From Candidatus Pacearchaeota archaeon (GTDB lineage: Archaea > Nanobdellota > Nanobdellia > Pacearchaeales > GW2011-AR1): DNA of 6,799 bases. This document shows, piece after piece, positions 4,396 through 6,799 of this stretch. The notes under the pieces were generated by a model. The model saw only the letters and a list, made by a program, of their open reading frames with translations, was not told the DNA's origin and searched no databases. The stretch covers positions 1-6,799 of the forward strand of contig NYZR01000043.1 of assembly GCA_002687255.1 (NCBI GenBank), given 5' to 3'. The translations under genes and the position numbers were made by a program. Positions within the stretch are counted from its first letter, which is position 1, and every line of letters starts with the position of its first letter.

Positions 4396-4776
4396 ATGCA
4401 AAAAAGCTACACTCTTGTCGATCTATTCAATGATTACACCTTCGAGGGAGAGGGTGAAAAACTAGATATTCATTACGACTCAGAAAGTAGGGGGGTGGTG
4501 GGGACTCACACAGAAGGTGGAAAGACAAGAGCCCTAGCAGGAAAACTCTTCCCTCCTGCAGAGAGTCGTCTCTTAAAAATATACCTCATAAGGATTGAAG
4601 GAGAGGGCGTGCACATAGAGAATAGATCTTACCAGTTTGGAAGGGTTGGAGGAACCAATATTTCGGTGATGGGGATTGATAGGGGAGAAAAAAACAAGCA
4701 TCTTACACCAAAATCCAGAGGTATACACAGACCTGAAGATTTAGTCCAAGCAGACTTAGTAGATCTCTCCCAATAA
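4396..4776 (+). CDS. Unrecognised 126-residue protein
   Basis: I do not recognise this protein. It is soluble, with no membrane helix or signal peptide. The middle is rich in Gly and charged residues in an alternating pattern suggesting beta strands: SRGVVGTHTEGGKTR (31-45), LLKIYLIRIEGEGVHIENRSY (59-79 region) and FGRVGGTNISVMGIDRG (81-97). The C-terminal portion (about 98-126) is polar and ends acidic. The ATG is well placed, about 27 bases after a strong TATA-like box, and the frame closes 30 bases before RNase J, which has its own box. Coding is supported by promoter spacing and by gap-free packing between neighbours. It is divergent from the HtrA-like gene and could be functionally tied to it or to RNase J, but nothing in the sequence settles this. 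Confidence 0.72.
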   Translation: MQKSYTLVDLFNDYTFEGEGEKLDIHYDSESRGVVGTHTEGGKTRALAGKLFPPAESRLLKIYLIRIEGEGVHIENRSYQFGRVGGTNISVMGIDRGEKNKHLTPKSRGIHRPEDLVQADLVDLSQ

Positions 4777-4778
4777 GA

Positions 4779-4787
4779 TTATAAAAG
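4779..4787 (+). promoter_or_regulatory. TATA-like box of the RNase J gene
   Basis: TTATAAAAG lies just after the stop of the 126-residue gene and is centred about 24 bases before the RNase J ATG at 4807. The expected transcript is leaderless or has only a few leader bases. It would also serve the two overlapping genes downstream. Confidence 0.6.
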
Positions 4788-4806
4788 ACTCTTTCTTTCT
4801 CCGACC

Positions 4807-6141
4807 ATGAAAATTCACGCCATTGGCGGATACAACGAGGTGGGCAAAAACATGACAGTCCTAGAAACCGGGGACGACGCATTCATGTTCGACTGCGGCT
4901 TCTTTCTCCCGTCCATCATAGAAATGCAAGAAAATGAGAAGCCCATGAACGAACGAACCTTGAGAATCAACGGAGCCATCCCAGACACCACACCCTTGAC
5001 AGGAAAACAACTCCAATCCAAAGTCCGAGCCATCATGCCCTCCCACGCTCACTTAGATCACATCGGAGCCATCCCTTACCTCGCCCCCAATTACAAAGCC
5101 CCCGTCGTAGGAACGCCGTTCACCATAGAAACTTCGAAGATTCTCATGAAAGACAATGCCCAATCCATCCCCAACCAAATGCTCCCTATCAAACCAAACG
5201 GCTCGATAGATATACAAGGGGCTTCTAAAAAATACAAAGTCGAATTCCTCAACATGACCCACTCCACCATCCAAAGCTCAGCCATCGCCGTCCACACACC
5301 AGACGGCATTATCCTTTACGCCAACGACTACAAGCTTGACAACACTCCAATCATGGGTGACAAACCGAATTACAAACGTCTGAAACAGCTGTCCAAGCAA
5401 GGCATCAAAGCCCTCATCGTGGACTGCCTCTACGCTCCCGACGATCGGAAAACACCGTCAGAAAAAATAGCTCGTGGTCTTCTCGAAGATGTCTTCTTCA
5501 CCACAGACAACAGAAACCAAGGAATGATTGTCTCCACATTCTCTTCCCACATCGCTAGAATCAAATCCATCGTCGAATTCGGCAAAAAGCTCGGCCGAGA
5601 AACCATCGTCCTCGGCCGCTCCCTAAACAAATACATGACCGCAGCAAGGAACGTGGGCCAAGCCCCCTTCTACAATCAAATAAAACTCTTCACATTCAGA
5701 AAGCAACTCGAAAAAGCCCTCAAACAAGTGAATAAAAACAAAAGCAAATATCTTGTCGTCTGCACCGGGCACCAAGGTGAGCCAGGATCTATCCTAGACC
5801 GACTCGGCCGAGGTCAACTACCTCTCAAATTAGATCAGGACGATCATGTAATCTTCTCTTCCAAAACCATCCCTTCCCCCATCAACGAAGAAAGTAAGGG
5901 CCAGCTCGTCCGACGGCTCAAGAAAAAGCAAGCTCGGATTTTCGATAATGTCCATGTCTCCGGCCACGGCGGACGTGAGGATCTCCGTGACTTAATCAAA
6001 TTGACCAACCCAGAACACATCATCCCCTCCCACGGAGATCTGAGAAAAACCGAAGCCGGCGAAAAACTCGCAATCGAAATGGGCTACAGAAAAAACAAAA
6101 CAGTCCACCTCATGAGCAATGGCAAATCTATCTCACTCTGA
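4807..6141 (+). CDS. rnj: Archaeal RNase J (beta-CASP metallo-beta-lactamase ribonuclease)
   Basis: This 444-residue protein is an archaeal RNase J, a zinc-dependent 5'-to-3' exoribonuclease that degrades and trims RNA from monophosphorylated 5' ends. The start GGYNEVGKNM (7-16) is typical of the family. The metal-binding motif HAHLDH is at 80-85, the motif 3 histidine at H152 (MTHST) and the motif 4 aspartate at D174 (YANDYK). The beta-CASP insert covers about 200-375, with D206 (IVDCLYA) as motif A, STFSSHIARI (243-252) as motif B, and a TGHQGEPGS segment (340-348). HVSGHGG (383-389) is motif C, and PSHGDLRK (407-414) carries the last metal ligand. Length matches archaeal RNase J; the C-terminal domain of bacterial forms is missing, as expected. 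The set of catalytic residues looks complete. Its 3' end overlaps the next gene by 23 bases. Confidence 0.94.
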   Translation: MKIHAIGGYNEVGKNMTVLETGDDAFMFDCGFFLPSIIEMQENEKPMNERTLRINGAIPDTTPLTGKQLQSKVRAIMPSHAHLDHIGAIPYLAPNYKAPVVGTPFTIETSKILMKDNAQSIPNQMLPIKPNGSIDIQGASKKYKVEFLNMTHSTIQSSAIAVHTPDGIILYANDYKLDNTPIMGDKPNYKRLKQLSKQGIKALIVDCLYAPDDRKTPSEKIARGLLEDVFFTTDNRNQGMIVSTFSSHIARIKSIVEFGKKLGRETIVLGRSLNKYMTAARNVGQAPFYNQIKLFTFRKQLEKALKQVNKNKSKYLVVCTGHQGEPGSILDRLGRGQLPLKLDQDDHVIFSSKTIPSPINEESKGQLVRRLKKKQARIFDNVHVSGHGGREDLRDLIKLTNPEHIIPSHGDLRKTEAGEKLAIEMGYRKNKTVHLMSNGKSISL

Positions 6142-6655
6142 CCCAAACGCACCCGCACCTTTACCAGCAGCGGCTGCACCAGGAACTCCTCCTGCTCAAC
6201 CTCCCGCAGCACCTCCCGGACAAGCACCACCTGCAGGAGATCCGCTCAAACAAGCGGCACAAGACCTCAAAGACCCTTCAGGTTCTCCGTCTTTGACGGG
6301 ATTGGGCATGCCAAATGCCCAAGATCCAAAATCCGGCCTACCAGATCCAAGCAAAGAATCCCACACCGGAGAATTGGTAGCAGCAATAAAAAACGCCGTC
6401 GACCGTGGCCAAACCGCAGAGCAAGCAGCACAAACCCTCAAGAACGCCGGCTACTCAGACGCCATGATCCAAGAAGCCCAACAAACCTATGCCTCCAACC
6501 CCACCGGAACACCCATGCAGGCCGCAGCCACAGGCCAAGCACCCGCAGCAAAGCAAGGTAGCTCAGGCAACAAGATCCTCATCATCGGCATCATAATCTT
6601 ATTCCTCCTCATCCTCGCAGCAGTGGGGGCAGGCATTTACTTTTTCTTCTTATGA
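6119..6655 (+). CDS. Tail-anchored membrane protein with Pro/Ala-rich N-terminus and small helical domain
   Basis: This 178-residue protein has three visible parts. Residues about 9-42 are a low-complexity Pro/Ala/Gly segment, probably disordered. Residues about 84-124 form a compact helical unit, GELVAAIKNAVDRGQTAEQA and onward to NAGYSDAMIQEAQQTY, whose G-x-T/S-xE-x-A...L-x-x-x-GYS pattern recalls the UBA-like or helix-turn-helix-like modules common in archaeal membrane-linked proteins. Residues about 152-178 are a strongly hydrophobic C-terminal helix ending in YFFFL, with no positive charge after it, so the rest should face the cytoplasm (tail anchor). The ATG at 6119 lies inside the last codons of RNase J and no other early start is available. 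The 23-base overlap suggests co-expression with RNase J and raises the possibility that it links that enzyme to the membrane. That role is inference. Confidence 0.8.
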   Translation: MANLSHSDPNAPAPLPAAAAPGTPPAQPPAAPPGQAPPAGDPLKQAAQDLKDPSGSPSLTGLGMPNAQDPKSGLPDPSKESHTGELVAAIKNAVDRGQTAEQAAQTLKNAGYSDAMIQEAQQTYASNPTGTPMQAAATGQAPAAKQGSSGNKILIIGIIILFLLILAAVGAGIYFFFL

Positions 6656-6799
6656 AACTGACAAAAGTAGACACGATAGAAAAAGGCGAATTAAAGACAA
6701 ATGTGTTGGTAACAGAAGATGTCAAGAAATTCCTCATCTCAAAAGGTATAAATCCAAATGTTTCAGAGAGGATACCTGGCCCAGATGCCTGGTATCAAA
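6652..6799 (+). CDS. N-terminal fragment of an unidentified protein
   Basis: The ATG at 6652 overlaps the stop of the preceding gene (ATGA), and the frame stays open to the window end, giving 49 residues. It begins MKLTKVDTIEKGEL and contains KKFLISKGINPNVSERIPG, a soluble, moderately basic sequence with no membrane helix or recognisable motif. The four-base overlap and direction place it in the RNase J transcription unit. The rest of the gene is outside the window, so its function is unknown. Confidence 0.72.
   Translation, partial: MKLTKVDTIEKGELKTNVLVTEDVKKFLISKGINPNVSERIPGPDAWYQ

Noticed and set aside
1500..4776. Similarity between the 119- and 126-residue orphans (both contain GTHT-like and charged beta-rich segments)
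   Set aside because: The shared letters do not align collinearly beyond a few residues; without a profile comparison I do not regard them as homologues.
1554..6042. Several AGATCT hexamers scattered through the window
   Set aside because: There are about six copies with no regular spacing or shared context, which does not support a regulatory or mobile-element signal.
1..6799. CRISPR array, insertion sequence, tRNA or rRNA
   Set aside because: I saw no regularly spaced direct repeats, transposase frames, terminal inverted repeats of element size, or RNA-gene landmarks.

Overview
The window looks archaeal, and most like a small-genome (DPANN-type, for example Woesearchaeota-like) lineage. 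The evidence is an archaeal RNase P subunit (Pop5/Rpp14 family), an archaeal-type RNase J, an archaeal VapBC pair, an AlaRS-related protein whose motifs follow the archaeal form of the family, a membrane protein with an archaeal KRGQ-type N-terminus, and TATA-like boxes about 24-28 bases upstream of nearly every lead start codon. That spacing predicts leaderless mRNAs. The lineage assignment is an inference; there is no rRNA or other marker here.

Layout. Positions 1-96 hold the last codons of a plus-strand gene with an acidic, proline-containing tail. A 243-base spacer (97-339) follows, with two related perfect hairpins. A plus-strand vapB-vapC toxin-antitoxin pair (340-950) comes next. Its last codon overlaps, tail to tail, the last gene of a minus-strand block. 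Read in its own direction, that block runs: a PDZ-less HtrA/DegP-like membrane-anchored serine protease (4313-3420), an alanyl-tRNA synthetase-like protein (3378-2224), Pop5 (2227-1943, joined by an ATGA overlap), an unrecognised 119-residue protein (1838-1479), and a pilin-like membrane protein (1441-947). A divergent promoter region (4314-4395) separates it from a plus-strand block: an unrecognised 126-residue protein (4396-4776), RNase J (4807-6141), a tail-anchored Pro/Ala-rich protein overlapping it by 23 bases (6119-6655), and the start of another gene joined by an ATGA overlap (6652 to the window end).

How the genes may fit together. Four of the recognisable products act on RNA or belong to tRNA-related families: VapC (PIN-domain ribonuclease), Pop5 (tRNA 5' maturation), the AlaRS-like protein, and RNase J (mRNA decay and 5' trimming). 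Two overlaps suggest translational coupling worth testing: AlaRS-like with Pop5, and RNase J with a small membrane-anchored protein. HtrA and the pilin-like protein belong to the cell envelope.

The most interesting unexplained signals are the diverged AlaRS-like protein coupled to an RNase P subunit, a four-arm alternating inverted-repeat structure at the 3' end of the Pop5 gene (1881-1956) that could fold in mutually exclusive ways, and the RNase J/tail-anchor pair. No CRISPR array, insertion sequence, tRNA or rRNA was seen.
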